From: Bacillota bacterium
GTDB taxonomy: Bacteria; Bacillota_A; Clostridia; Peptostreptococcales; Anaerovoracaceae
Direction of reading: 5' to 3'
NCBI GenBank assembly: GCA_017438085.1
Contig: JAFRWH010000318.1
Location: 1-20,332 of the forward strand
DNA: 20,332 nucleotides
The stretch's first letter is position 1. Every line of letters starts with the position of its first letter. The translations under genes were made by a program, and so were the position numbers. Shown one piece after another: positions 7,371-14,170 of this stretch. The notes under the pieces are model-generated. The model ran no database searches and was not told the origin of the DNA. It was given only the letters and a program-made list of their open reading frames with translations.

Positions 7371-9509
7371 CTAGTCCCAGAGCTTTTCGGGGTAGATGCC
7401 CGCCTTCTTCTTCTCCAGCATGGCATCCACCACCAGCTGACGGTCTTCCTTGTAGGTGACACCGTACCACTTGTCGGGAGAATGGAGAACCTTCACATCT
7501 GCCTTGCCCTCCTGAATCAGCTCGGAGGTTACGATGGGAATGTAGAATTCGCCCTTCAGCGGATTTTCCCTGATGATCCTGTAGAGGTTCTCCGGCAGTC
7601 TTTCCTTCAGCTCTTCAATGATGCTGGGAGTGAAGCCGAAGAGATTCATGGATACGGGAGTGCCGACAGGAACATCTGTCCAGCTGGCGCCATCGTCCTC
7701 GGTGAACTGGATCTTGTCGCCGTTCCACTGTATCTTGGTGCGCTCGTCTATCCTCACCAGACGGCCTTCATCGTCCATTGCGCAGACGCCTCTTGCCACG
7801 CTGCCATTCTCAGAAAGCGTATTCTCCACCTGATAGGCAACCATGCAGTAGTCGTATTTGTCTCCGTCCTTAGCCTGGCAGAGGTAGTCGTAAATGGTCT
7901 TGAACGCGCCGGGGCCGTAATAATCGTCAGCGTTTACCACCGCAAAGGGTGCGTCGATGATGTTCCTTGCCGCAAGGATCGCATGACCGGTGCCCCAGGG
8001 CTTTACTCTGCCCTCAGGTATCTCTATGCCTTCAGGAATGTCTGTCATATCCTGATAAGCGTAGAGTATGTTCATCCGTTTTGCAGCGCCGCGGTCCATC
8101 AGAGCCTTGAAATCAGCCTCGATCTCTTTCTTGATGATGCAGACAGCGGTCTCAAAGCCCGCCTTCCAGGCGTCGTACAGGGTAAAGTCAATAATGATCT
8201 CTCCGTTGGAGCCGATCTGGTCTATCTGCTTGAGTCCGCCATAGCGGCTGCCCATGCCTGCGGCCATAACCACCAGAACGGGCTTTTGGCTCCCGGCCTT
8301 CTCTGTAACAGGAGCCGCTGCCGCAGCTTCCGCTCTTTCAGCCTCGAGCTTTTGCAGCTCGGCTGCAATCTTATTTGCTGCGAACTCAACATTTTCTTTG
8401 CTTGTAGCCAGATTCATGCGTACGAAGGGCGCAAAACGCTCTCCGCCGAACCAGCTGCCGTAGTCGAACGCCAGCCCGCATCTGTTTTCGCAGAAATCAG
8501 CCACTTCCTCCTGCGTCCCGAAGTATTCTTCGAGGCTGAGCCAGAGCAGATAAGTGCCCTGCAGCTTGCCGATCTTGATCTTAGGAGCCTTTTCCTCCAG
8601 TATCTTCTTAACATGGCCGTAATTGCTCCAGATCTGCGCCTTCACTTCCTCCAGCCACTCACGGCCGTTTCTGTATGCAGCTGCTGTCGCAATATAGCCG
8701 AAAGCATTGCCGGAGCTCACATGGATGCGGCTCTGGAAGTCCTTGTAGCGGGCGCGGAGCTCGTCGTCGGGTATGATAACGATGGAGTTCTGAATGGCTG
8801 CGATATTGAAGCTCTTGCTGGCAGAGGTCATGGTGATCAGGAAGCTGTCGTAGTCGCCCAGGGTGGCTGTCGGGATGTGCTTGTGATCCTCCCACTCGAA
8901 ATCCTGATGGATCTCATCTGAAATGACATAAACTCCGTGCTTTTTGCAGATATCCATCAGCTTTCTGATCTCGGAAGCGGTCCAGATGCGTCCCACAGGG
9001 TTGGCGGGCGAGCAGAAAATGAAGAGTTTTACGTCATTTTCCACGATATCTCTTTCAAAACGCTCGAAATCGATAAAGTAATCCATTTCATTTCTGAAAA
9101 GATCGCACATTATAAGCTTACGGTCGTTGTCTTTGACGGCGTTGAGCATAGGATAATACACCGGAGTAAGGGTTATGACCCCATCGCCGGGCTTTGTAAG
9201 CATCAGAACGCCCCAGTAGAATGCAGAGACCACTCCGGGGCTGAAGCACATCCATTCTCTCTTTACTTCATAGCCGTGATACTTTTTCTCCCAGTCTATG
9301 AAGGCATCGTAATAATCATCGGGAGGCATGGCGTAGCCAAGGGGTACGTTCTTTGCATAATCTGAGAGGGCTTCTCTTATGCAGTCTGCGCACTCGAAAT
9401 CCATATCTGCGATCCACATGGGCAGCAGATCTTCGCTGCCGTATTTGGACCACATTCCATCCCACTTGACGTTGTCCATACCACGTCTGTCCACATATTT
9501 CAGGCTCAT
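7371..9509 (-). CDS. Fusion of PatB/MalY-type C-S lyase (aminotransferase fold) with sugar-phosphate nucleotidyltransferase
   Basis: A single 712-codon ORF holds two complete enzymes. Residues 1-385 are a fold-type I PLP enzyme of the PatB/MalY group (cystathionine beta-lyase-like), with MWIADMDF near 31, SPANPVG (Asn170), SDEIHQDF (Asp198), the PLP lysine in TSASKSFNIA (Lys232), and FVRMNLA with the carboxylate-binding Arg364. An Ala/Glu-rich linker (about 386-408) leads to a nucleotidyltransferase, residues 410-712: VMAAGMGSRYGGLKQ for NTP binding, KPWGTGHA near 503, and VNADDYYG with the metal-binding aspartates near 527-529. Stand-alone homologues of the second half begin almost exactly where the linker ends. 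GGAGAG precedes the ATG. Substrates of either half cannot be read from sequence. The gene is flanked by terminators on both sides, so it is probably its own transcript, though I found no clear promoter. Confidence 0.88.
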   Translation of the reverse strand: MSLKYVDRRGMDNVKWDGMWSKYGSEDLLPMWIADMDFECADCIREALSDYAKNVPLGYAMPPDDYYDAFIDWEKKYHGYEVKREWMCFSPGVVSAFYWGVLMLTKPGDGVITLTPVYYPMLNAVKDNDRKLIMCDLFRNEMDYFIDFERFERDIVENDVKLFIFCSPANPVGRIWTASEIRKLMDICKKHGVYVISDEIHQDFEWEDHKHIPTATLGDYDSFLITMTSASKSFNIAAIQNSIVIIPDDELRARYKDFQSRIHVSSGNAFGYIATAAAYRNGREWLEEVKAQIWSNYGHVKKILEEKAPKIKIGKLQGTYLLWLSLEEYFGTQEEVADFCENRCGLAFDYGSWFGGERFAPFVRMNLATSKENVEFAANKIAAELQKLEAERAEAAAAAPVTEKAGSQKPVLVVMAAGMGSRYGGLKQIDQIGSNGEIIIDFTLYDAWKAGFETAVCIIKKEIEADFKALMDRGAAKRMNILYAYQDMTDIPEGIEIPEGRVKPWGTGHAILAARNIIDAPFAVVNADDYYGPGAFKTIYDYLCQAKDGDKYDYCMVAYQVENTLSENGSVARGVCAMDDEGRLVRIDERTKIQWNGDKIQFTEDDGASWTDVPVGTPVSMNLFGFTPSIIEELKERLPENLYRIIRENPLKGEFYIPIVTSELIQEGKADVKVLHSPDKWYGVTYKEDRQLVVDAMLEKKKAGIYPEKLWD

Positions 9510-9573
9510 AACTTCTCTCCTATTTTTTTATTCTGCCGGGGCTCTATCTGCAGTTCTCCCGGTTATTTTGCAA

Positions 9574-9627
9574 CACAAAACCCGCTCCTTGGAGCTTGTT
9601 AAGCTATATGATACCAAAAGAGCGGGT
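9574..9627 (-). terminator. Terminator-like long hairpin after the zinc-ribbon gene
   Basis: On the minus strand ACCCGCTC (9620-9627) pairs with GAGCGGGT (9580-9587). The stem is extended by TTGG/CCAA and an inner AGCTT-AAC-AAGCT hairpin, and is followed by TTTTGTGTT. It lies about 55 bases beyond the stop of the gene ending at 9683 and about 70 bases before the fusion gene. Terminator is the simplest reading; a leader attenuator of the fusion gene is the alternative. A second weak dyad, CCGGG (9536-9540) / CCCGG (9558-9562), lies between it and the fusion gene's ribosome binding site. Confidence 0.65.
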
Positions 9628-9682
9628 CTTAAGCAATTAAAATGCATGCGAATTCACAATAAACTCAAACTGGCAGCCTGAA

Positions 9683-10285
9683 CTACCAGCGGCGGCGCCT
9701 TCCCAGCAGGCTCAGGCTTCCTACAATGCCTGTCAGAAGGCCTACCAGCAGCGTTTTCGCCCCAAAACTCAGCTTGCTCTTCTGCTGCTGCAGTTTCTGG
9801 AACTGCCAGCTGTTTTCCTGTCTTTCCCTGGCAGCGCAGCTGCTGCAGATGAAAATGCTCCTGCCATCCTTCATGTAGTGGTCTGCCGGCACATAGTTCC
9901 TGCCGCAGCGCTCGCAGCATGTACGGTAGTTGTTAGCCAGAAGATGATCGATGACGGGATCCACCGCTTCAGCCAGCCTTTCGGGGAGATGACTCTTCAC
10001 GAAAGCAGGTTTGATGCTAAGTTCAAGGCTGTATTTGTCAACTTTTATCTCTTCAACCAGCCTGAACTGCTCCTTGTTATCTCTCAGATAGTGTCTGAGT
10101 TCGTCATTAAACGGATCTTCTTCGCTGGCGGCATTGATTTTGACAATATAAAACCCGTCTTCCTTGCGAAGACTAATATAATAACTGCTGTAGATGCCTG
10201 CCCAGTCGGTCTCATAGTCTCTGAGCTCGCCTCCCAGCGTTCTTTCTCTTATCTCATCACCGAGTGTAAGCTTATCTTTTCCCAA
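9683..10285 (-). CDS. Hypothetical protein with zinc ribbon and C-terminal tail anchor
   Basis: A 200-residue protein I do not recognise. The first 120 residues look like a soluble alpha/beta domain with aromatic-rich strands (WAGIYSSYYISL, GFYIVKI). Two CxxC pairs, CERC (124-127) and CSSC (147-150), spaced like a zinc ribbon, follow. After a Gln/Lys-rich stretch (QFQKLQQQKSK) comes a single hydrophobic helix at about 176-194, and the chain ends in GRRRRW. This suggests a protein tethered to the membrane by its C-terminus. The start is TTG at 10285, set by an excellent AAGGAGG 5 bases upstream; no ATG fits. It follows the 174-residue gene by 21 bases and should share its transcript. Function unknown. 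Confidence 0.7.
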   Translation of the reverse strand: MGKDKLTLGDEIRERTLGGELRDYETDWAGIYSSYYISLRKEDGFYIVKINAASEEDPFNDELRHYLRDNKEQFRLVEEIKVDKYSLELSIKPAFVKSHLPERLAEAVDPVIDHLLANNYRTCCERCGRNYVPADHYMKDGRSIFICSSCAARERQENSWQFQKLQQQKSKLSFGAKTLLVGLLTGIVGSLSLLGRRRRW

Positions 10286-10290
10286 AACAG

Positions 10291-10297
10291 CCTCCTT
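10291..10297 (-). promoter_or_regulatory. Strong ribosome binding site that fixes a TTG start
   Basis: AAGGAGG on the minus strand lies 5 bases before TTG at 10285. No other start codon is within range, so the zinc-ribbon gene most likely begins with TTG. Confidence 0.65.
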
Positions 10298-10306
10298 AGG
10301 ATCCTG

Positions 10307-10831
10307 CTATGCCCAGGGATCCATGCTCTTGGGCTGGCGTATCCCCACAAGAATGAACTGCTCCCACAGGAAATACTGACCGGTGGAGGGCTTGAGCCTC
10401 AGCTGTATCTGTCTGGGACTGTCTGCGCCGCCGGATTCCAGCAGGACCTCGCAGTAGTTGGGATCAGCATGGCTATTGGGGTCGTCCCACAGCTTCAGCG
10501 TATAGGGCTGGTCCGGGGTATAGTTGTTATCAGGAGTTGCGCCTTTGAAATATGACCGGGGAATGTAGTCCACGTTGTCCATGAAGCGGTCGTTGATGAA
10601 TGACCAGTACATTGGGGTCAGCTCTTTGGGGCCGGAGAGCCAGGCTATCATACGCTTTGCCTCTTCCTTGTTCTCCGGGTAGAGGCAGAACGCTGCGACT
10701 GCAAGGGCTGCAGTATCCGCAGGGCTCTTAAGCGCGGCCTGAGGCATCGCCTGCATCTCCTCCAGCGTTTTGGGAAGCTTTTCAAAACTCAGTTCCCAGC
10801 TTTTTCCCTCTTTATAATTATATGCTGCCAT
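10307..10831 (-). CDS. Conserved hypothetical protein of Firmicutes type (resembles DUF6935)
   Basis: A 174-residue soluble protein without signal peptide or membrane segment. The N-terminal half is helical (LPKTLEEMQAMPQAALKSP followed by ALAVAAFCLYPENKEEAKRM). The C-terminal half has short conserved-looking motifs: FIPRSYFKGATP-like sequence (here YIPRSYFKGATPDNNYTP), LESGGADSPRQIQLRLKPST, and FLWEQFILVGIRQP, ending DPWA. From memory this resembles Clostridial hypothetical proteins labelled DUF6935; I could not check it. The ATG at 10831 has AGGAGAAAAC in front, and an extended -10 promoter lies about 45 bases upstream. It is the first gene of a two-gene unit with the zinc-ribbon/tail-anchor protein, and the pair should act together. 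No function can be stated. Confidence 0.7.
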   Translation of the reverse strand: MAAYNYKEGKSWELSFEKLPKTLEEMQAMPQAALKSPADTAALAVAAFCLYPENKEEAKRMIAWLSGPKELTPMYWSFINDRFMDNVDYIPRSYFKGATPDNNYTPDQPYTLKLWDDPNSHADPNYCEVLLESGGADSPRQIQLRLKPSTGQYFLWEQFILVGIRQPKSMDPWA

Positions 10832-10872
10832 GTTTTCTCCTAAATAAATGCAGGATCATTTGCTACAGATAG

Positions 10873-10881
10873 AGTATACCA
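10873..10881 (-). promoter_or_regulatory. Extended -10 promoter of the hypothetical gene pair
   Basis: Minus-strand TGGTATACT: a TGn extension directly in front of TATACT. No good -35 was found at 16-18 bases, which is usual for extended -10 promoters. The start would be near 10866, about 35 bases before the ATG. Confidence 0.45.
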
Positions 10882-10954
10882 CAAGGCAGGCATTTGAATG
10901 TGATTATTTGCTGAAATTGCAGGCGATCTGACAGATCAGGCCCAGATATCCGGG

Positions 10955-11842
10955 CTAGCTCTCTTTCCTGCTTCCGATGACAAGGGCAAGAAGGATCAGT
11001 GCGCAGCCAAGAAAACCGGCCGTTCCAAGACTTTCCTTCATAAAAAGGACCCCAAGAAGGCCAGCCACCATGGGATTCACGGCGCAGAGGAGGCTGGTCT
11101 TTTCTGCGCTCACCTTGCTTTGAGCCACTGGCTGCAATGTAAAGCCAAAGCCTGTGCAGACCACTGCAAGAAGCAGTATCATTGCCCATTCGGTGCCATT
11201 GTGCGGCAGGGTGGCAGTCCCGGTAATAAAAGCTGCAATGGTAGCCAGAAGTGCCTGAGTCCCCACCTGGAAAACGCCCATAGTAAAAGCATTTCCCTGC
11301 CTTGAAAGACGGCTGGTCACCATTATGGAGGCTGTGTAGCAGCAGGCCGCAAGCATCAGCCATAGCTCGCCCCTGCCGAGCTTAAGACCTGCGGAGCCCC
11401 CGGCCAAGGGAAAGCCCACTGACAGCAGCCCCACACCGAAAAGAGCCGTAAGAGCCGCAATAATAGCACGTTTTTGGGGAAAGCGTCTGATCAGGGCTGC
11501 CTCCGCGATAGGAACCAGAACTATCGCTGTATTCTCTATAAAAGAAGCAGTGGAAGATGCAATAAAGGGCACGCCGGTGAGCTCGCAGCTCATTGTTATG
11601 AAAAAGCAGCACCCTATCGCAGCGCCGCGGAGAGCATCCTTCGGGTCGAAATCCTTAAAGATCTGCCGTCCGAAAAGCAGCATCAGCAGTATAAAAGCCA
11701 CCCCAAAGCGCAGCGACAGCAGCGCAAAGCGGGTTATGCTCCCTATTATAAGCTTGTTGAACATAAAGGATGTGGCTCTGGCGGACACCAGCAGCACAAG
11801 CAGTATCTCCGCCCTCTTCTCCGTAAGCTCGAAATTTTTCAT
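10955..11842 (-). CDS. EamA/DMT-superfamily transporter
   Basis: A 295-residue integral membrane protein with about ten hydrophobic segments arranged as two EamA repeats (each roughly 140 residues), the usual form of drug/metabolite transporters of the RhaT/YdcZ/EamA type. Seen: the first repeat with ATSFMFNKLIIG and LLSLRFGVAFILLMLLF, the mid-repeat PFIASSTASFIENTAIVLVPI, and the second repeat with ACCYTASIMVTSRLS, and SLLCAVNPMVAGLLGVLFMKE, which carries the Asn-Pro and Glu typical of the family. ATG at 11842 follows AAGGAGACATC; the frame is open further upstream but without an ATG and over the promoter. Substrate is unknown; members export amino acids, metabolites or drugs. It is divergent from a LysR-type regulator that probably controls it. 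Two short dyads after the stop (10921-10952) lack a T run and are poor terminators. Confidence 0.88.
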   Translation of the reverse strand: MKNFELTEKRAEILLVLLVSARATSFMFNKLIIGSITRFALLSLRFGVAFILLMLLFGRQIFKDFDPKDALRGAAIGCCFFITMSCELTGVPFIASSTASFIENTAIVLVPIAEAALIRRFPQKRAIIAALTALFGVGLLSVGFPLAGGSAGLKLGRGELWLMLAACCYTASIMVTSRLSRQGNAFTMGVFQVGTQALLATIAAFITGTATLPHNGTEWAMILLLAVVCTGFGFTLQPVAQSKVSAEKTSLLCAVNPMVAGLLGVLFMKESLGTAGFLGCALILLALVIGSRKES

Positions 11843-11885
11843 GATGTCTCCTTGCCGCTTTATCGCGATGAACCGATTTGACAAG

Positions 11886-11914
11886 ATGATACACGATGTG
11901 TTAATTTGAGTAAA
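11886..11914 (-). promoter_or_regulatory. Promoter of the DMT transporter
   Basis: Minus-strand TTTACT (-35, 11909-11914) and TATCAT (-10, 11886-11891) with a 17-base spacer. Transcription would begin near 11879. The imperfect -35 fits a promoter needing an activator. A second dyad, TTAAT-N14-ATTAA (11901-11924), covers the -35. Confidence 0.55.
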
Positions 11915-11936
11915 GCGACATTAATTCATAGTTTAT

Positions 11937-11951
11937 TTGATATTTAATCAA
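11937..11951. promoter_or_regulatory. Candidate LysR-type operator (T-N11-A dyad)
   Basis: TTGAT-N5-ATCAA, a dyad containing T-N11-A. Its centre lies about 65 bases upstream of the predicted transporter start and about 50 bases upstream of the regulator's ATG, the classic place for a LysR recognition site. Confidence 0.6.
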
Positions 11952-11994
11952 AACTACTTTCGACAGAAGAAAGAATAGCAGGACGAGAATTGCA

Positions 11995-12861
11995 ATGGAC
12001 ACCGAAAAAATAAAAGTATATCTTGAAGCCATAAGCTCGGGAAGCCTCAGCGCTGCCGCGGAAAGGCTGGGATATACCCCCTCCGGGATATCAAGGAGCA
12101 TCGCAGCCCTGGAGGAGGAGACAGGACTGACCCTTTTGGAGCGCGGCCGCAGGGGCGTAAGAGCCTCGGCGGATGCGGAAAAGCTGATACCCATAATGCG
12201 GGACTTCATCCAACAGGAGATCCGCTACATGGACATGGCAGGAAGCCTCAGAAACATGGAGACAGGCAGCATCACCGTCGGGATAAACTATGCAGCCCAT
12301 TTTCGTGCGATCTCCGGGGTGCTGAAAAAATTTGAAAGGGAGTATCCCGGCATCGAGCTGAGAACCATACAGGGCCTTTCCAGCGAACTCGCACAGGCGC
12401 TTCAGGAGCACAAGGCGGACTTTATCATCGCCACAAAAAGGCCTGATTTCGAGTTCATAAGACTGGCAGAGGACCCCATGGTAGCCTGCGTACCGAAGGA
12501 GCATCCCTGCGCAGCGAAGGGGATCTATCCGCTGCAGCGCTTTTCGTCAGATCCGATGATCGCAACCTATCCTTTGGTCGACACGGACTACAAGCGCGCT
12601 CTGCGGGAGCGCGGAATCGTCCCGAATGTCCGCTACACAAGCCAGAACGTATATGCCACCTACTGCATGGTGGAGGCGGGGCTTGGCGTTTTTATGTCCA
12701 ACAGGCTGGAGATGGAAATGTATCAGGGCGACGCAGTGCTGCTGCCTCTGGAGCCCCCAGTCCTTCAGGAGATAGGGATAATGTACCGCGGCGAGGACAG
12801 TCTTTCCGTATCAGCCAAAAGGCTGTTGCAGATGATAGCCAGCGAGCTGACTGAGGCGTGA
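11995..12861 (+). CDS. LysR-type transcriptional regulator
   Basis: A 288-residue regulator with the N-terminal winged helix-turn-helix (residues 1-60: KVYLEAISSGSLSAAAERLG, then YTPSGISRSIAALEEETG and LLERGRRG) and a C-terminal periplasmic-binding-protein-like effector domain from about 90 (GSITVGINYAAHFRAISGVL through LVDTDYKRAL and MVEAGLGVFMSNRLEM). Length is normal. It is divergent from the EamA/DMT transporter with 152 bases between the starts, the standard arrangement in which a LysR protein controls the neighbour and itself; the dyads in that interval support this. The effector is unknown and is probably related to the transporter's substrate. AGGA lies 11 bases before the ATG, a rather long spacing. 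The 3' end overlaps the first of three short tandem repeats. Confidence 0.92.
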   Translation: MDTEKIKVYLEAISSGSLSAAAERLGYTPSGISRSIAALEEETGLTLLERGRRGVRASADAEKLIPIMRDFIQQEIRYMDMAGSLRNMETGSITVGINYAAHFRAISGVLKKFEREYPGIELRTIQGLSSELAQALQEHKADFIIATKRPDFEFIRLAEDPMVACVPKEHPCAAKGIYPLQRFSSDPMIATYPLVDTDYKRALRERGIVPNVRYTSQNVYATYCMVEAGLGVFMSNRLEMEMYQGDAVLLPLEPPVLQEIGIMYRGEDSLSVSAKRLLQMIASELTEA

Positions 12862-12966
12862 ATCAATTTCAAGACCCCGGCCGAGCGATTGCGACCGAAA
12901 GCATTTCAAAACCCGGGCTGTGCAAACCGCGACCGAAGGCAATTCAAAACCCCGAACCAGACGGTC
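12853..12966. repeat. Three imperfect 38-base tandem repeats
   Basis: Units at 12853-12890, 12891-12928 and 12929-12966. Units two and three share GCGACCGAA-x-GCA and TTCAAAACCC; unit one keeps only CAATTTCAAGACCCCGG. The last unit supplies the left arm of the terminator at 12946-12976, so the array may have arisen by duplication of the left arm of that terminator. Copy number is too low, and divergence too high, for a CRISPR. Confidence 0.6.
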
Positions 12967-12976
12967 CGGGGTTTTT
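12946..12976 (+). terminator. Rho-independent terminator of the LysR gene, probably bidirectional
   Basis: AAAACCCCG (12946-12954) pairs with CGGGGTTTT (12967-12975); the inner ACC/GGT pairing closes the loop AGAC after one A-C mismatch. A run of T follows on plus. On minus the tail is TTTTGAATT, 17 bases beyond the rpsR stop, so it can also end the rpsF operon. Confidence 0.85.
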
Positions 12977-12992
12977 CGTGTCGCTTTTGTCT

Positions 12993-13235
12993 TTACAGAT
13001 CTGCGTCGAAGGGCAGCAGAGCTACTGTTCTTGCAACCTTGATGGCATTGGTGATGTCTCTCTGGTGCATAGCGCAGGCGCCGGTAACTCTTCTGGGCAG
13101 GATCTTGCCGCGCTCGGAGATGTACTTCTTAAGAGTATCAACATCCTTATAGTCTACGGTAAGAGTCTTGTCTGCACAGAACTGGCAAACCTTTTTTCTG
13201 CTGACATAGCTTCTCTTTTTGTTTTCTCTTTCCAT
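12993..13235 (-). CDS. rpsR: 30S ribosomal protein S18
   Basis: An 80-residue basic protein of the small ribosomal subunit that pairs with S6 on the platform of the 30S particle. Seen: [16 protein letters not shown], the [24 protein letters not shown] core, and [20 protein letters not shown] at the C-terminus, all typical of bacterial S18. The cysteine-bearing N-terminal segment (CQFC, with CAMH in the core) is the form common in Gram-positive anaerobes and may bind zinc. Last gene of rpsF-ssb-rpsR, 25 bases after ssb, with AGAGAGGAAAG before the ATG. Confidence 0.97.
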   Translation of the reverse strand: MERENKKRSYVSRKKVCQFCADKTLTVDYKDVDTLKKYISERGKILPRRVTGACAMHQRDITNAIKVARTVALLPFDADL

Positions 13236-13260
13236 GTCTTGCTTTCCTCTCTGTTAATAC

Positions 13261-13737
13261 TTAGAAGGGGATATCGTCATCGGTGAGCTTGGTGAATGCA
13301 CCAAAGTCTTCATCATCGTTCTTGGCCTGATTGCCCGCGGGCTGCTGGTTCTGGCTGTAATTGCCGCCGCCGAAATTATCATTTCCGCTGTTGTAGCCGC
13401 CCTGGTTCTGACCGTTTCTGTCCCCTCTGTCAAGGAATTCCACTCTGTCGGCAACAACTTCAGTGGTATAGACGGTCTTGCCGTCCTTGTCCTGATAGCT
13501 GCCGGTCTGCAGTCTTCCCTGGATCCCAACCAGTCTGCCCTTGCCCACATACTTCTCTACGAGTTCTGCGGTCTTTCCGAAGCATACGATGTTGGGGAAA
13601 TCTGTTTTCTTTTCGCCGTTTCTATCGGGCATTCTGTCAATGGCGATAGAAAATCTGGCAATTGCTGTCTGAGATGCTGCACCATATCGTACATCAGGAT
13701 CTCTCGTGAGTCTTCCGATCAAAGATACTGAATTCAT
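13261..13737 (-). CDS. ssb: Single-stranded DNA-binding protein
   Basis: Coats single-stranded DNA during replication, repair and recombination and recruits partners through its C-terminal tip. The 158 residues contain the OB fold (1-105: MNSVSLIGRLTRDPDVRY, IARFSIAIDR, FPNIVCFGKTAELVEKYV, RLVGIQGRLQTGSY), a Gly/Asn/Gln-rich flexible linker (about 106-145) and the acidic tip ending DDDIPF that binds PriA, RecQ-type helicases and other partners. It lies between rpsF and rpsR, its standard place in Firmicutes, with 12 bases to rpsF. Because it is translated from the rpsF mRNA, it shares its promoter and any S6/S18 leader control. Confidence 0.97.
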   Translation of the reverse strand: MNSVSLIGRLTRDPDVRYGAASQTAIARFSIAIDRMPDRNGEKKTDFPNIVCFGKTAELVEKYVGKGRLVGIQGRLQTGSYQDKDGKTVYTTEVVADRVEFLDRGDRNGQNQGGYNSGNDNFGGGNYSQNQQPAGNQAKNDDEDFGAFTKLTDDDIPF

Positions 13738-13749
13738 AGTGCACCGCCT

Positions 13750-14037
13750 TTACTTGTCGTCCTTGCGAACGATAACATGTCTCATGCAGTTTTCAGAAAT
13801 TCTAAGTCTTCTGTCCAGTTCCTTGGGAAGAGTGGGAGCAGCGGTGAACTGCATAACTACATAGTAGCCTTCCTTCTTCTTCTGGATAGGATACGCAAGC
13901 TTTCTGAGACCCCAAACATCGGTAGCGGAAACTTCGCCTTCAGCTGCGATGATACCCTTAACAGTTTCGATCATAGCTTCCTTTGCGCTTTCCTCGAGAT
14001 CAGGATCGATAACAAACATAAGCTCGTACTTATTCAT
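13750..14037 (-). CDS. rpsF: 30S ribosomal protein S6
   Basis: A 95-residue ferredoxin-like protein of the small ribosomal subunit that binds 16S rRNA as a heterodimer with S18. Seen: MNKYELMFVIDPDLEES, the WGLRKLAYPIQKKKEGYYVVM segment, and LDRRLRISENCMRHVIVR; all conserved and of normal length. The ATG is preceded by GGGAGGTG at good spacing. First gene of rpsF-ssb-rpsR, driven by the strong promoter at 14116-14143 and following a structured leader that may be the site of feedback by S6:S18. Confidence 0.97.
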   Translation of the reverse strand: MNKYELMFVIDPDLEESAKEAMIETVKGIIAAEGEVSATDVWGLRKLAYPIQKKKEGYYVVMQFTAAPTLPKELDRRLRISENCMRHVIVRKDDK

Positions 14038-14064
14038 TGTTTCACCTCCCTATGGCCTTGAATG

Positions 14065-14106
14065 GCTGCGGTTCTCCCCCGCAGCAGAGAGCCTCGCTTT
14101 CGCGAG
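14065..14106 (-). promoter_or_regulatory. Structured rpsF leader, candidate S6:S18 autoregulatory site
   Basis: On the minus strand two hairpins stand between promoter and ribosome binding site: CTCGC-GAAA-GCGAG (14093-14106, a GNRA tetraloop) and GCTGCGG / CCGCAGC (14065-14071 with 14079-14085), whose seven-base loop GGGAGAA adjoins CCG. An S6:S18-binding leader with a conserved CCG near a helix is known upstream of rpsF in many bacteria; I did not fold or align this one, so the match is tentative. Confidence 0.45.
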
Positions 14107-14115
14107 CGCTTGAAT

Positions 14116-14143
14116 ATTGTATCATACAGAGACCGAAATGCAA
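14116..14143 (-). promoter_or_regulatory. Promoter of rpsF-ssb-rpsR
   Basis: Minus-strand TTGCAT (-35, 14138-14143), 16-base spacer, TACAAT (-10, 14116-14121) with a TGA extension directly before it. Start near 14109, leader about 70 bases. The -35 is also one arm of a small dyad TGCAA-N7-TTGCA that may weakly end the upstream toxin-antitoxin transcript. Confidence 0.75.
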
Positions 14144-14170
14144 GCAGTTTTTGCATGAATCACTGAAAAA

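Noticed and set aside
7341..8921. A 526-codon plus-strand open frame opposite the PLP enzyme - nucleotidyltransferase gene
   Set aside because: It is antisense to a gene whose motifs for both enzymes are complete, shows no recognisable family, and is rich in residues typical of reverse-frame shadows.
9574..9627. Riboswitch or T-box leader of the fusion gene
   Set aside because: No T-box sequence, SAM, lysine or similar conserved core was recognised; a terminator for the upstream gene explains the hairpin and T run.
12853..12966. CRISPR array
   Set aside because: Only three diverged units that abut one another without spacers, and no cas genes nearby.
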